DNA of 47,961 bases from DAOVRL01 sp023128595 (GTDB lineage: Bacteria > Planctomycetota > Phycisphaerae > Sedimentisphaerales > Anaerobacaceae): contig DAOVRL010000008.1 of assembly GCA_030628155.1 (NCBI GenBank), positions 1 through 47,961 of the forward strand, given 5' to 3'. The position numbers and the translations under genes were made by a program. The notes beneath the pieces were generated by a model that was given only the letters and a program-made list of their open reading frames with translations, was not told where the DNA came from and did not search any database. Every line of letters starts with the position of its first letter. Positions within the stretch are counted from its first letter, which is position 1. This document shows positions 24,090-33,542 of this stretch, piece after piece.

Positions 24090-25037
24090 ATGACTGAGCA
24101 GGCGCCAAAGAAGAACAAAAAGAAGAAACATAATCCTGTTAAGGATTATCTTCTTTATCTCGGTATGCGAATACTCTCTATCGTGGTCCACATCTCTAAC
24201 GTCGAGACAAGCTTGAGGATCGCCCGCTTTTTCGGGAGATTGCTATGGAGATACTACCATCGCGGCCGAAAGCGGGCGCTGGAGAATCTTCGGGCGAGCT
24301 TTCCCCAAAAGAGCGAAGAATGGATATGGCGGACGGGCAAACAAAGTTTCCAGCATGTTGCGATGTTGGCGATGGATTTGGTGTTTGTGCCCCGCCTGGT
24401 AAAGAGACATAACTGGCGTGATTACTCGCGGTACAAGACCGTTGAAAGGGCCAAATGGCTGATGCAGGAGGGCCGGGGCCTGCTGATGGTAGCCGCCCAC
24501 TACAGCAACTTCGAGATTATGGGCTATCTGTTAGGGCTATTCGGCTTCAACGTTTACAGTATCGCCCGCCCGCTGGACAACAAATATATCAGCAGGTACC
24601 TCTACGGCATTCGTGAGCAGGCCGGCCAAAGAATAATCGACAAAAAGGGGGCAGCCGTGCTAATGGGAAAAATCGCCTCGACCGGCGCTACGCTGTGCTT
24701 TATTGCCGATCAGGATGCGGGCAGAAAGGGTGTATTCGTGGATTTCTTCGGCCGTAAAGCCAGCACGTACAAGAGCATAGGCCTGCTTGCTATCACCAAC
24801 AACATTCCAATAGGGGTGGGATACAGCAGGAGAATCGATAATCGCTTTTTCTTTGAAATCGGGGTCAACCGCATCATCTTCCCGGAGGAATGGGCCGACA
24901 AAGAAGACCCCCTCAAGTGGGTTACTCAGGAGTACAGCAAGGCGATCGAGGAGTTTGTGCGGCAAGACCCGACCCAATACTGGTGGCTGCATCGCAGGTG
25001 GAAGACCCGGCCAAAAGACGAAAGGGCAGAATCTTAG
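24090..25037 (+). CDS. LpxL/HtrB-type lysophospholipid acyltransferase
   Basis: Inner-membrane late acyltransferase for lipid A or a related glycolipid. The start is ATG at 24090 (315 aa); the upstream TTG at 24069 adds only seven unremarkable residues. The N-terminus is Lys-rich (KKNKKKKH), followed by a membrane-associated helix (LLYLGMRILSIVVHIS). The catalytic H-x4-E motif is AAHYSNFE with His137 and Glu142. The later family blocks are SIARPLDNKYISRYLYGIR, LCFIADQDAG..GVFVDFFG, and QYWWLHRRWKTRP near the C-terminus. It is divergently oriented from the FAD gene, with about 200 bases between. A hairpin follows at 25143-25162. Its presence supports a diderm cell with lipid A. Confidence 0.92.
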   Translation: MTEQAPKKNKKKKHNPVKDYLLYLGMRILSIVVHISNVETSLRIARFFGRLLWRYYHRGRKRALENLRASFPQKSEEWIWRTGKQSFQHVAMLAMDLVFVPRLVKRHNWRDYSRYKTVERAKWLMQEGRGLLMVAAHYSNFEIMGYLLGLFGFNVYSIARPLDNKYISRYLYGIREQAGQRIIDKKGAAVLMGKIASTGATLCFIADQDAGRKGVFVDFFGRKASTYKSIGLLAITNNIPIGVGYSRRIDNRFFFEIGVNRIIFPEEWADKEDPLKWVTQEYSKAIEEFVRQDPTQYWWLHRRWKTRPKDERAES

Positions 25038-25142
25038 CGGCCAATTCCACTCCGAGGCGGTCTTGCCGATAACCAGAAGGTGCGTTTGCCGGGGCAAAAT
25101 CGGCCTGCCTGCCCTGAAAAGGCCGACTCGGTAACGACCGTG

Positions 25143-25162
25143 CCGGAGAGATTCTCTCCCGG
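25143..25162 (+). terminator. Possible terminator after the acyltransferase
   Basis: CCGGAGAG (25143-25150) pairs with CTCTCCCGG (25154-25162) around a 3-base loop with one bulge. It lies about 105 bases past the stop and lacks a T tract, so it is a weak call. Confidence 0.35.
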
Positions 25163-25251
25163 GCAATTCCCATAACATCCCACAAATACAAAGGTTACGT
25201 ATTGCCTCGCAACCACGCCGGGAAATCTGGGGACCACCGGAAAAGTTTTTC

Positions 25252-25281
25252 TTGAAGTGATAGTAGCTGATTTGTTATAAT
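25252..25281 (+). promoter_or_regulatory. Sigma70-like promoter of the LamG protein gene
   Basis: TTGAAG (25252-25257) and TATAAT (25276-25281) are separated by 18 bases in an AT-rich stretch. Transcription near 25288 would give a leader of about 215 bases that carries the palindromic structure at 25365-25440. Confidence 0.6.
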
Positions 25282-25364
25282 AATTAACGGACGAGCAACG
25301 AAAACTTTGCTTTGGGTGGTGCTTTTGCCGTCTATTACTGTGAGGAGTAGCTGGTTTTATGCAA

Positions 25365-25440
25365 AACGCATCATTGCGGCAGGAGGCTCTACATAACAAG
25401 CCGGGCAACGTACCGGCAACCGGCCGCAATTCTATGCGTT
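25365..25440 (+). promoter_or_regulatory. Structured leader, candidate regulatory RNA
   Basis: A nested fold is visible. P1 is AACGCAT (25365-25371) with ATGCGTT (25434-25440). P2 is ATTGCGGC (25373-25380) with GCCGCAAT (25423-25430). Inside is a hairpin GCCGG/CCGGC (25400-25404 with 25413-25417), or alternatively GGC/GCC (25385-25387 with 25400-25402). It lies between the promoter and ATG 25503. It does not match the riboswitch consensus sequences I know (including c-di-GMP type I). Confidence 0.45.
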
Positions 25441-25502
25441 CACAAGCAGAATTCCTGCATTTGGACTAACATTTCGTATAGTGTTTTTGAAGGAGAACAG
25501 TG

Positions 25503-28500
25503 ATGTGTAGAAAATTGATCTTTATGTTATTGGTGCTGGCTTTCGGTCTGACCGTATCGGCCCAGGCCACCACCATCATCTGGGTCTCAAAGAACAAGAC
25601 CTACGGTGATGTCGCAGGTGCTGCAGCCGATCAGGGCTGGGTGGATCTGCTCAGGGCCAATGGCTACACCGTCATTTACAAGAACGAGTTTGTGGAGGAC
25701 GCAGAGCCTTGGATAAATCTCAACGCAAATAAAATTGCCGAACTCCAGGCCGCCGACCTGATTATCTTCAGTCGCGATGATGATAGCGACAATTACAACG
25801 GCGATAGACAGATATGGAATGAAGACATCACGACGCCGATGATTAATATGTACGCCAAGCAGATGAGAGACAGTAGGCTTGACTGGATTGTCATCAGCGA
25901 TGAAGACCGTCACACCAGTAACCTCCGTGTCCAAGTTCCGGACCACCCGATTTTCGCAGGCGTCACCCTCGACGGGAACAACGAGATTGCCATCCTGGAC
26001 ACCGCCCCTCGTATGGGTGTTGAATTGACGGACAGTGCAGATGCGGGCAATGGTATAATACTGGCCACACGTGCTGCTACTGACAACCGGATATGGATCG
26101 CGGAATGGGAGACCGGCGTGGAGTTTTATGATGGCGGTTTTACCACCGGCGGCAAGCGTATGCACTTCGCCGGAGGCGCAGATCAAGATGAAGACGGGAT
26201 ATACAACTTCAACACCGACGGCGCAACAATATTTCTCGACGCCGTCGCCTATATGCTCACTCCAGTGAATGTTGCCACTAATCCCAGTCCTAAGAACGGC
26301 CCGCGAACGGCGCCGACCGGCGTTTCGGGCGAAGGGCACTGGATGGCGATGACGTTTGATAAGGGTCACGGCGCAACAACGCACACGGCGTATTTCAGCG
26401 AGAATTTCGACGACGTTAACGAGCGCAATGGTGACGTGCTGCTTGGCAGCTCTCCTTATGCGCCTGACCCGCTTTACGAGACATACTATTACGTCGGGAA
26501 GAATGATCCTTGTTATCCTATTCCGGAATTCGCCCAAACGCCTTTGGAAAGAGGCACGACTTACTACTGGGTGGTTGACGAGTCGAACGCGGTCGCCTCG
26601 TATCCGGGCAACGTCTGGAGCTTTACAATCGCTACGGTGGCGGCATGGGATCCGACGCCGGCCGATGACGCAATAAACATAAACGACACCGGCGTGAATC
26701 TTGCATGGCAGAAGGGTGACGTCACGGCCATGACGATCAGGTACGATGTGTATTGGGGCACTGATGAAGAAATGGTGGCGGGGAGGAGCGACACGCCGGA
26801 CGCTCAGGTGACCGATCCGACAACGACAACGCCAATCGGCCTACTGAGCATCGATACGGACTACTATTGGAAGGTCAATACGGTGGTGATCCCGCCGAGT
26901 CCGCCGTCCCTAACTATTGAAGGAGAGGTCTGGCACTTTAAGACCAAGCCTGTCTTTCCGTTTACCGACGACCCCAATCTCCTGGGCTGGTGGTGGTTCG
27001 ACGAGGTCTCAGGCGAACTCGCCCTCGACCATTCGGGCTATGCCAATGACGGTATTATCACGGGCGGCGCACAGCGAGTGCCCGGAAAGATTGACAAAGC
27101 AATTGACGTTGACGGCGACAACGGCAAGGGAGTCGAAATCGAGTTCACCACTGGCTGGCCGGTCGCAAATCCGCCCGAGCTTACAGTCGCCATGTGGGTC
27201 AAGCCGCATGTCATCGATGCCACTGACGACGACACGATATTTTTCATGGATGAGACCGGCAGCAACGGAAAGATGAGATGTCGAATCCATAATGGCGATT
27301 GGCAGTTCAGACACGGCAATGGCATCGAAGCCGGGAACATAAACTCTACCGGACCCGCAGCTATTCTCGATGAGTGGACGCATTATGCAGGCGTGAGAAG
27401 AGACAATGACGCCCTCTATGTTTACATAAACGGGCAGTTTGAGGACGACAGCGCTTTCGGCGTTGCTGGACCTCTTGACCCCACGGAGTGTTGGATTGGA
27501 GCTGGCGATGATGGGCTTGGTAATCCCAACAACGCCTTTGACGGCCTTATCGACGATGTCCGGCTGTATAACCGGGCCCTCTCGGCGAGCGAGGTTGCGC
27601 ACCTTGTGGATCCTGCACTTGCCTACAAGCCCAGCCCAGGTGACGGCGAGCAGGATGTGCCGCTAAGTGCCAAACTCACCTGGACCCCGGGAATCGACCA
27701 AAGCACAGGCAGCCCATACACAGAGCACGACGTTTACTTCGGCACTAACTTCGATGCTGTGGACTCAGCGACGACACCCGAGGCAACCTTGACCGGCGAT
27801 GTCAACGAGCATCCGGTCGTCCTTGCTTACGCGACGGATTACTACTGGCGCATTGATGGCGTCAACGCAGGCGGCGGGGCTTACAAAGGAGTTGTCTGGA
27901 CCTTTAAGACTATGTACAATCCTGCGTTGGCCCGAGACCCCGACCCGAACGATGGCGCAACCGGTGTTCCACGGAACGCCGTACTAAGCTGGACGCCGGG
28001 AGATTATGCACCTCCTTCGAACGGCCACTATGTCTATTTCGGCGCCGATGACCCGGCCAACCTCGATCTTGTTGCGAATCAGCCGCAGAGTCCCAATAAC
28101 TACAGTCCCGGAGCCCTTAATTTGGGCAGGACTTACTACTGGGCCGTCGATGAGGCCAACACCGCGGCGCCAGGCGGCGTGGACGCTGGTAATATCTGGA
28201 CGTTCACGACAATAGACCATCTTGTTGTCGATGATATGGAGAGCTACGGCGACGGTTTTACGCCTGGTCAGCCCGGAAACTGCATATTCTTTGTATGGCG
28301 AGACGGCTGGACACTTAATGAGGCAGATGGTGTTCCTGCCGGCTTCCTCAGCAATAACACCGGTGCGAGCATAGGTAACTGGGATCTTCCCTTTGCCGAG
28401 ACTACTATTGTCAGCGGCGGCCGCCAATCGATGCCATATCTCTATGACAACGATGGCGAAGTTCACGGTGGTAATAACCCCGCGAATACGCCCAATCCTA

Positions 28501-29852
28501 ACAACCCGCTGGAGTATTACTCAAAGGGCAAAGCAGAGATTTCTGATTTGCAGCCACTAACACAAATCGGCCCGGATTGGACTGTAGCCGGCGCCAAGGC
28601 GTTGTCGTTGCAGTTCTACGGCACGACGGGCAATGCGATTGAGCCGATGTGGGTGGAGCTGATAGACGGCGCCGGCGGCAATGCGACTGTGACCTACGGC
28701 GACTACGACGGCGAAAATCCGACCGACATCAATGACCCATCCTGGCACCAGTGGAATATCGACCTTCAGGACTTCAATGACGGCGGCGTGGACCTGACGA
28801 ATGTCAGCAGCATCGCTATCGGCTTTGGAAGTGCGACTGCCACGACCCCCGGTGGTTCGGGTGTGGTGTACTTTGACGATATCAGGTTATATCCTTCCAG
28901 ATGCGTCCTCGCCAAGCGCGACCCCAATTTTGCCTTACTCGATTACGTCGAGGATTGCGTGGTCAACTACAGAGAGCTTGAGACGATGACACACGACTGG
29001 CTCGCAGGCGACCACACTGAGACGGGCGAGCTGTTGGTGCACTGGGCCTTCAATACCGGCTCCGGCGTCACCGCTGCCGACAGCAGCGGTAAGGGACGCA
29101 CCGGTGACATTTCCGGAGCGGACTGGGTGAACGATCCCGAGAGGGGCTCGTGCCTGGACTTCAGCGGCGGCGACTTCGTGCTTGATAACGATGCAAATGC
29201 CTATCTGAATGGCTTGTACGGCTTGACGATCAGCATCTGGGTCAAGTGCAGGGAGATCGACTCGAATAGGGGTTTCATCATCTTCGAGGACCCCAGCGGG
29301 GATGACGACAGGGACATGCGTTATGATTCGGCCGGGGCGAACGGCGGCGGCATAAACGTCATCAAGTGCGGTATGACAACGACCGCAACCGTCGGCAACT
29401 CGGTCCAGCAGCTTGAGAGCTCCAGCGGCGTTCAGACCACGGCATGGCAGCACCTTGCGCTGACCTGGAGCACCGGAGAGCAGCTCAAGCTGTATATCAA
29501 CGGGACATTAGACACGCCATCGGCCAACAGGCCCGGCACTGTCGGGACCCTGACGGGCGCTACGAAGCTGATCGTCGGCCAGAGCGGAAAGGACGAGGGA
29601 GCTGTTGACAGTTGGAACGGTCTGATTGATGACGTTCGGATTTACAACTACGCCCTGTCGGCAACTGAGATCGCAACCGTCAAGACCGGAGGCAGCCTGC
29701 CTGCGAAGAGCACGTATTACCCACTGCTCTCACCTGCCGAGCTGTACGAGGCCGAGCCGCAGGGCTCGAAGATAGTAAACTTCAAGGATTATGCTGTCCT
29801 GTTGAATAACTGGCTTGACGAGGGTCTGTTTCCTCCGCCGAGTGGGCGTTAA
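25503..29852 (+). CDS. Giant exported LamG/Fn3 protein with dockerin-like tails
   Basis: A 1449-aa secreted protein starting at ATG 25503 (AAGGAG 7 bases upstream) with signal MCRKLIFMLLVLAFGLTVSA. Domains by eye: a ThuA/GATase-like N-terminal domain (about 25-255, TTIIWVSKNKTYGDVAG, LIIFSRDDD); two Fn3-like repeats (260-475, TTYYWVVDESN, TDYYWKVNT); LamG 1 (480-705, LLGWWWFDE, WTHYAGVRRDNDALYVYING); two more Fn3-like repeats (705-905); and a jelly-roll type module (910-1130) that begins VVDDMESYGDGF and ends GVVYFDDIRLYPSRC. A first dockerin-like half follows (VVNYRELETMTHDWLA), then LamG 2 (1175-1395, LLVHWAFNTGSG, WQHLALTWSTGEQLKLYING) and a final dockerin-like half (VNFKDYAVLLNNWLDEG). 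It is a typical planctomycete surface protein, probably binding carbohydrate. A palindromic leader and a terminator flank it. Confidence 0.85.
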   Translation: MCRKLIFMLLVLAFGLTVSAQATTIIWVSKNKTYGDVAGAAADQGWVDLLRANGYTVIYKNEFVEDAEPWINLNANKIAELQAADLIIFSRDDDSDNYNGDRQIWNEDITTPMINMYAKQMRDSRLDWIVISDEDRHTSNLRVQVPDHPIFAGVTLDGNNEIAILDTAPRMGVELTDSADAGNGIILATRAATDNRIWIAEWETGVEFYDGGFTTGGKRMHFAGGADQDEDGIYNFNTDGATIFLDAVAYMLTPVNVATNPSPKNGPRTAPTGVSGEGHWMAMTFDKGHGATTHTAYFSENFDDVNERNGDVLLGSSPYAPDPLYETYYYVGKNDPCYPIPEFAQTPLERGTTYYWVVDESNAVASYPGNVWSFTIATVAAWDPTPADDAININDTGVNLAWQKGDVTAMTIRYDVYWGTDEEMVAGRSDTPDAQVTDPTTTTPIGLLSIDTDYYWKVNTVVIPPSPPSLTIEGEVWHFKTKPVFPFTDDPNLLGWWWFDEVSGELALDHSGYANDGIITGGAQRVPGKIDKAIDVDGDNGKGVEIEFTTGWPVANPPELTVAMWVKPHVIDATDDDTIFFMDETGSNGKMRCRIHNGDWQFRHGNGIEAGNINSTGPAAILDEWTHYAGVRRDNDALYVYINGQFEDDSAFGVAGPLDPTECWIGAGDDGLGNPNNAFDGLIDDVRLYNRALSASEVAHLVDPALAYKPSPGDGEQDVPLSAKLTWTPGIDQSTGSPYTEHDVYFGTNFDAVDSATTPEATLTGDVNEHPVVLAYATDYYWRIDGVNAGGGAYKGVVWTFKTMYNPALARDPDPNDGATGVPRNAVLSWTPGDYAPPSNGHYVYFGADDPANLDLVANQPQSPNNYSPGALNLGRTYYWAVDEANTAAPGGVDAGNIWTFTTIDHLVVDDMESYGDGFTPGQPGNCIFFVWRDGWTLNEADGVPAGFLSNNTGASIGNWDLPFAETTIVSGGRQSMPYLYDNDGEVHGGNNPANTPNPNNPLEYYSKGKAEISDLQPLTQIGPDWTVAGAKALSLQFYGTTGNAIEPMWVELIDGAGGNATVTYGDYDGENPTDINDPSWHQWNIDLQDFNDGGVDLTNVSSIAIGFGSATATTPGGSGVVYFDDIRLYPSRCVLAKRDPNFALLDYVEDCVVNYRELETMTHDWLAGDHTETGELLVHWAFNTGSGVTAADSSGKGRTGDISGADWVNDPERGSCLDFSGGDFVLDNDANAYLNGLYGLTISIWVKCREIDSNRGFIIFEDPSGDDDRDMRYDSAGANGGGINVIKCGMTTTATVGNSVQQLESSSGVQTTAWQHLALTWSTGEQLKLYINGTLDTPSANRPGTVGTLTGATKLIVGQSGKDEGAVDSWNGLIDDVRIYNYALSATEIATVKTGGSLPAKSTYYPLLSPAELYEAEPQGSKIVNFKDYAVLLNNWLDEGLFPPPSGR

Positions 29853-29913
29853 GTAGATATGAGGCTGACCGCATTCTCGTTTGTGCGGGAATAACAAAAG
29901 CTTCTGCATCAAT

Positions 29914-29945
29914 CCGGGGCCTGTACCAGACGATACGGGCCCCGG
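29914..29945 (+). terminator. Hairpin terminator after the LamG gene
   Basis: CCGGGGCC (29914-29921) pairs with GGCCCCGG (29938-29945) around a 16-base loop and is followed by TTGTCTTT. It sits 60 bases past the stop codon. Confidence 0.7.
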
Positions 29946-30442
29946 TTGTCTTTGGGTGGCCGAACGCACCAAGGGCATATTTGCAGTTGAGCTCAAAAGC
30001 CTCGTGAATATCGAAATGGGACCGACCCGCCCCGTACAAGGCACATCCTAATACTACAACGCTACTTGCGCTGTAAAAATTGGCTCTATGTGTCCAGAAA
30101 TTGTATACCAAGCTGCGTTTATCGCCTTTAGGCTGACAGCAGGCCAGCAAGCGCCCCTGGGGGGGAAAAGGCCAACCCTGGGCCCCTGCAGGCTCGTTCT
30201 GCTGGCAGCCGGTAAAGCGCAAAACGCAAATTCAGATTCGCCAAAGTGTCCTTAATGCCATTTTGCTTCTTGATATTCGCCAGAGTTATCGTAACTGCTT
30301 ATGTAGCGAGAACTTATGCTTGCCGGCAAAATCTAAGTAGCGTTGTAGTACTAAACAGCCTCAAATCTGCGAGCTGTGAAATTCAAAAAGCCACCGGCTC
30401 GCTCAGCTTGCAAGAGAGGTTCGCTGGAAAGACCGCGGTAAA
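29946..30442. other. Convergent intergenic region
   Basis: About 500 bases between convergent genes with no gene I can support. It contains a GC-rich palindromic patch at 30131-30210: GGCTG pairs with CAGCC, and GCCAGCA (30143-30149) with TGCTGGC (30200-30206), around a G/C-rich centre with CCCCTGGGGGG. It could be a bidirectional terminator or structured RNA. Confidence 0.35.
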
Positions 30443-32341
30443 TCACTGCTGAAATAGCAGCTCCATGAGCCTGGCGTGCTGTGAGAAGTCGCCAACGATC
30501 AACTGTGCGCCGGCCTTGATCAGGCGCGTCCGTTTCTCGGTGCTCAAGCCATGCCGTCGAATCTCGTCACTTGCGAGACCGATTGCGATTCCACCGCGCT
30601 TTCGGCATTCTCGTATCTCAACCGGGCCGTCGCCAAAAACCGCCAGCTCGGGGCCCTGCAGATTATTCTCCGTCATTATTCTTCCAATGACCATCTTCTT
30701 GGAATACTTGGTGACATCGCCGAGCGCCCCGTAAATCCCGCCGTCAAAAAGCCCCGCATAACCCAGCGCCTCGGCTTCGGCCAGCACATCCTGATGGTCC
30801 GTTCCGCTTGCCAGATAGAGCTTCACGCCCCTTTGACGCAGGGCCTCCAGAAACGCCAGGGACCCCTTGATTGTATAATCATTGATGTCAAGCTCGCCGC
30901 GGTTGAATTTCTCGATCCGCCGGCCGACCAGCTCCACTAAGGCATTATTGTAAATCTCCTTGTAGCCGAACTTATCGAGCACCTCCTCGGCCGCAACAAC
31001 GCCAAATTCCTTGACCATCTCGACCAGGGCTTCCATCTGCAGAATCGTCTGAATGCCGGTGGATTTGTCGATGTAGTCGAGCACGCGGTTCCGCACCTTG
31101 TGATAAAGCGTTTCATCGGCGCTCTCGTATTTGTCGCCGAGAATGGCCTTGATCATCACAGGCGCCATGATTTGTTCCCAGCCTTGCCTCAGGGAGCTTA
31201 TCGTCCCATCGTTATCAAATACCACGTGCATTATTCGCCCGAGCGGTATCGACTCATAGCAGTATTCTATCTCGGCCTCGGCAAAATAACGCGCTCGCCG
31301 AAGGTCCGCGGCCAGCTCGGGCTGGTAAATGTAGTCGGCGTCTTTGCCGACCTCAAGAATCTCCTCGCCCGAAGCCGTACCCGTCTGGAACAGCTTCTGG
31401 ACCGTCACGGCGGCGGCAAAATTGGCGAATTCGGCCGCCTCGCCGGGCGATGAACCGGCGCCGAGGCACAACGCCAAGGCACTGGTCACCGTATCGCCGG
31501 CGCCGACCGTATCGAGCTTCTTGAGTAACTGGATGCCGGGAACCTCGTGCACACCGTCACAATCTACGGTAATGATGCCTCGCGGACCGCGCGTCAGAAA
31601 TACCGGCTTGTCGAACTGCTGATAGAGGTTCTGCGCATACTGTTTCAGGTCCGACAGTTGCAGCACATCGTCCAATTTGACATCGACACCGTTGAGCTCC
31701 GCCGCCTCCAAATCGTTTGTCTTGCGGCAGATGTTCTTGAATTTGTGGCCGCAGTGACGCGAATCGAGCAGAACTATCTTCTCGTCGAACTTTCCGAAGA
31801 GGTCGTTGGCCTGGTCTATGAAAGATTCGTTGGCAATGCTGCCGGGGACCTGCTGATTGACAATAAGGGCATCGGCCGTTTGCAGCGCGTCGCGCATGCC
31901 CTCGAGCAGGGCCCGATCCGTTGCCTCGGTGCGCCTGTTGAAAAAGCCAAAATCAATCCGGGGCTGTTCGTCGCCTTCGAGGTAGGGCTTGCCGAATGTC
32001 ACGGTATCGAAATTCTCCCTCTGGACAACTAAGTAAGTAGTGTCAACCCCAAGGTCATCAAGCTGGCGTCTTAGCTCCCTGCCGAAGATATCATCTCCAA
32101 CGACACCTATGACCTGCATGGAGGCCGGTTCGAGGGCCGCAAGATTGGCGACAACGTTCGACGCACCGCCGAGCGAATAGTAATGCCTGCCGACCGCCCG
32201 CGCGGCAAGGCCCGTCTCCACAGAAACCTCCGAGCCCCGAGGATCGAGCAGCCAGTAAGCATCGAGGCAAAAATCTCCATAGACCGCAATCTTGACGCCC
32301 TTAATCCGAGTTAGAATCTCCCGGATGCGCTCTTCATTCAT
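30443..32341 (-). CDS. PfkB-type (HldE-like) sugar kinase fused to HAD phosphatase
   Basis: A 632-aa cytoplasmic fusion. Residues 1-340 are a PfkB/ribokinase kinase similar to the heptose kinase half of HldE/RfaE: VAVYGDFCLDAYW-like start, YYSLGGASNVVANLAAL near 54-70, VIGVVGDDIFGRELRR, LLDSRHCGH, and the phosphotransfer motif LDTVGAGDTVTSALAL near 279-294. Residues 365-632 are a HAD phosphatase with DNDGTISSLRQGWEQI near 373-388 (nucleophile Asp in DND), a cap region, LYLASGTDHQDVL and the motif AVFGDGPVEIRECRKRGGI. The known HldE fusion pairs a kinase with an adenylyltransferase, so a kinase-phosphatase fusion is distinct. ATG at 32341 has AAGGTG about 7 bases upstream. It is last in the AGE-unknown-kinase cluster. 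Confidence 0.85.
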   Translation of the reverse strand: MNEERIREILTRIKGVKIAVYGDFCLDAYWLLDPRGSEVSVETGLAARAVGRHYYSLGGASNVVANLAALEPASMQVIGVVGDDIFGRELRRQLDDLGVDTTYLVVQRENFDTVTFGKPYLEGDEQPRIDFGFFNRRTEATDRALLEGMRDALQTADALIVNQQVPGSIANESFIDQANDLFGKFDEKIVLLDSRHCGHKFKNICRKTNDLEAAELNGVDVKLDDVLQLSDLKQYAQNLYQQFDKPVFLTRGPRGIITVDCDGVHEVPGIQLLKKLDTVGAGDTVTSALALCLGAGSSPGEAAEFANFAAAVTVQKLFQTGTASGEEILEVGKDADYIYQPELAADLRRARYFAEAEIEYCYESIPLGRIMHVVFDNDGTISSLRQGWEQIMAPVMIKAILGDKYESADETLYHKVRNRVLDYIDKSTGIQTILQMEALVEMVKEFGVVAAEEVLDKFGYKEIYNNALVELVGRRIEKFNRGELDINDYTIKGSLAFLEALRQRGVKLYLASGTDHQDVLAEAEALGYAGLFDGGIYGALGDVTKYSKKMVIGRIMTENNLQGPELAVFGDGPVEIRECRKRGGIAIGLASDEIRRHGLSTEKRTRLIKAGAQLIVGDFSQHARLMELLFQQ

Positions 32342-32389
32342 CGCTAAACACCTTGAAGTCTAACACTCCGTCAAACATCAATTACCGGG

Positions 32390-32460
32390 TGTCATTCCCG
32401 CGAAAGCAGGAATCCACACTTGTTGACACTCTGGATTCCGCATCAAGTGCGGAATGACAA
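32390..32460. repeat. Palindromic dispersed repeat (GTCATTCC family)
   Basis: A 71-base element opening TGTCATTCCCGCGAAAGCAG and closing TGCGGAATGACA, with inner AATCCA and TGGATTCC. The termini are inverted repeats (TGTCATTCC and GGAATGACA). It lies between the kinase-HAD gene and the 344-aa gene and is of the same type as 9349-9413. Confidence 0.75.
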
Positions 32461-32483
32461 CTCATCAAATCATTCTTGACGGA

Positions 32484-33518
32484 CTACGAGACCCTTTCGA
32501 CAATCATCTTATAAAGCAATGGAAATGTCTGTTTTTGGTTCCCCTGCACATAAAAGCCCCTGCCCGCAAAGGCCTGAGGGATTCGCGTTACAATGCTCTT
32601 TTGGTCGCGGAAATAATAGCCCGCAGCCGCCTCATCGCTCATCGCCTCCGGCCGATACTCGCGCAGGTCGAAGTCGGCGGTGACGATGTTCTTCGGAATG
32701 CTGCCGCTATTGGCAGCCATTGAGATAGCCTTTAGCAGCATCTCCGGGCCGGTGACCGCACTGCCTATGTTCAATATCACCCCGCCGCCGACAAGCCCCG
32801 CTATTTTCTCCGTGTAGATAAGGAAATCTCTACCGGAGCAGCCGCCCTTGGCCCGCCCGTCAAAAGACGGATGCTGGTCGGTAACATCCGTGCCTATCCC
32901 GGCATGAACGGTAAATGGAGTATCGTTTTCATAACAGGCCGCAAGAACGCTCACCTCCGGATGCTCAAAGGAACGCAGCCAATCGTCCTTTGCCGCCGAG
33001 GCCAGGACCAGCTCACGAAAGGCCGCATCACAGATCATTTTACCGAGGGACTCGCCGTAGCCGAACCTTTGTTCGTCGCCGAGCGATATAGCCGCATTGA
33101 TGTAGGCAAACTCACCGGCCATCCCGAACCTGCCCTTGCCCAGCGCATCCGGGACATTTTCGCTCGTCTGGCCTATCAGCGCCAACTCAAAATCATGGAT
33201 GGCTGTGGCCGCACTGCCCGCAACCAGCGTAACAGCCCGGCGCTTCACAAGCTCGATGAGCAAAGGCCCCAGCCCGTTCTTAATCAGATGAGCGCCCGTG
33301 AACAACACAACGGGCCTGTCCGCCTTCCGCGCAGAAACGATAGCCTCAGCAATAGCTTCGATCTCGCCGCGCGTTTTCTCGGGCAAGTCGATAACAAGCT
33401 CGTCAATATCTGCCGGCCGGACAAGGTCCTCAAGTGTAACCTTGTTGCTGCGCGTACTCAATGGGTACGTATTGATCTTGCTCGTATCAAAAACGTTGTA
33501 TTTGCCCTTGTAGTCCAT
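32484..33518 (-). CDS. Conserved hypothetical protein in sugar cluster
   Basis: A 344-aa protein that I cannot assign with confidence. It has no signal peptide or membrane segment. Visible blocks are VVLFTGAHLIKNGLGPLLIE near 71-90, a nucleotide-binding-like VTLVAGSAATAIHDFELALI near 96-115, FGYGESLGKMICDAAF, FTVHAGIGTDVTDQHPSFDG and a glycine-rich LVGGGVILNIGSAVTGPEML near 240-260. The layout faintly recalls deoxyhypusine-synthase-like NAD-binding proteins, but this is weak. ATG at 33518 lies 24 bases after the AGE epimerase stop, and the kinase-HAD gene follows after 142 bases with a repeat between. The context suggests a role in modifying a sugar or sugar-nucleotide intermediate. Confidence 0.6.
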   Translation of the reverse strand: MDYKGKYNVFDTSKINTYPLSTRSNKVTLEDLVRPADIDELVIDLPEKTRGEIEAIAEAIVSARKADRPVVLFTGAHLIKNGLGPLLIELVKRRAVTLVAGSAATAIHDFELALIGQTSENVPDALGKGRFGMAGEFAYINAAISLGDEQRFGYGESLGKMICDAAFRELVLASAAKDDWLRSFEHPEVSVLAACYENDTPFTVHAGIGTDVTDQHPSFDGRAKGGCSGRDFLIYTEKIAGLVGGGVILNIGSAVTGPEMLLKAISMAANSGSIPKNIVTADFDLREYRPEAMSDEAAAGYYFRDQKSIVTRIPQAFAGRGFYVQGNQKQTFPLLYKMIVERVS

Positions 33519-33542
33519 AGGCGATACTCTTATTAAGGCACT

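Noticed and set aside
25365..25440. A c-di-GMP type I riboswitch upstream of the LamG gene.
   Set aside because: The conserved core of that class is not visible; only the palindromic fold is supported, so it is listed as an unassigned structured leader.
29782..30222. A 146-codon minus-strand frame between convergent genes.
   Set aside because: It crosses the LamG terminator and the end of that gene and has no motif or ribosome-binding site.
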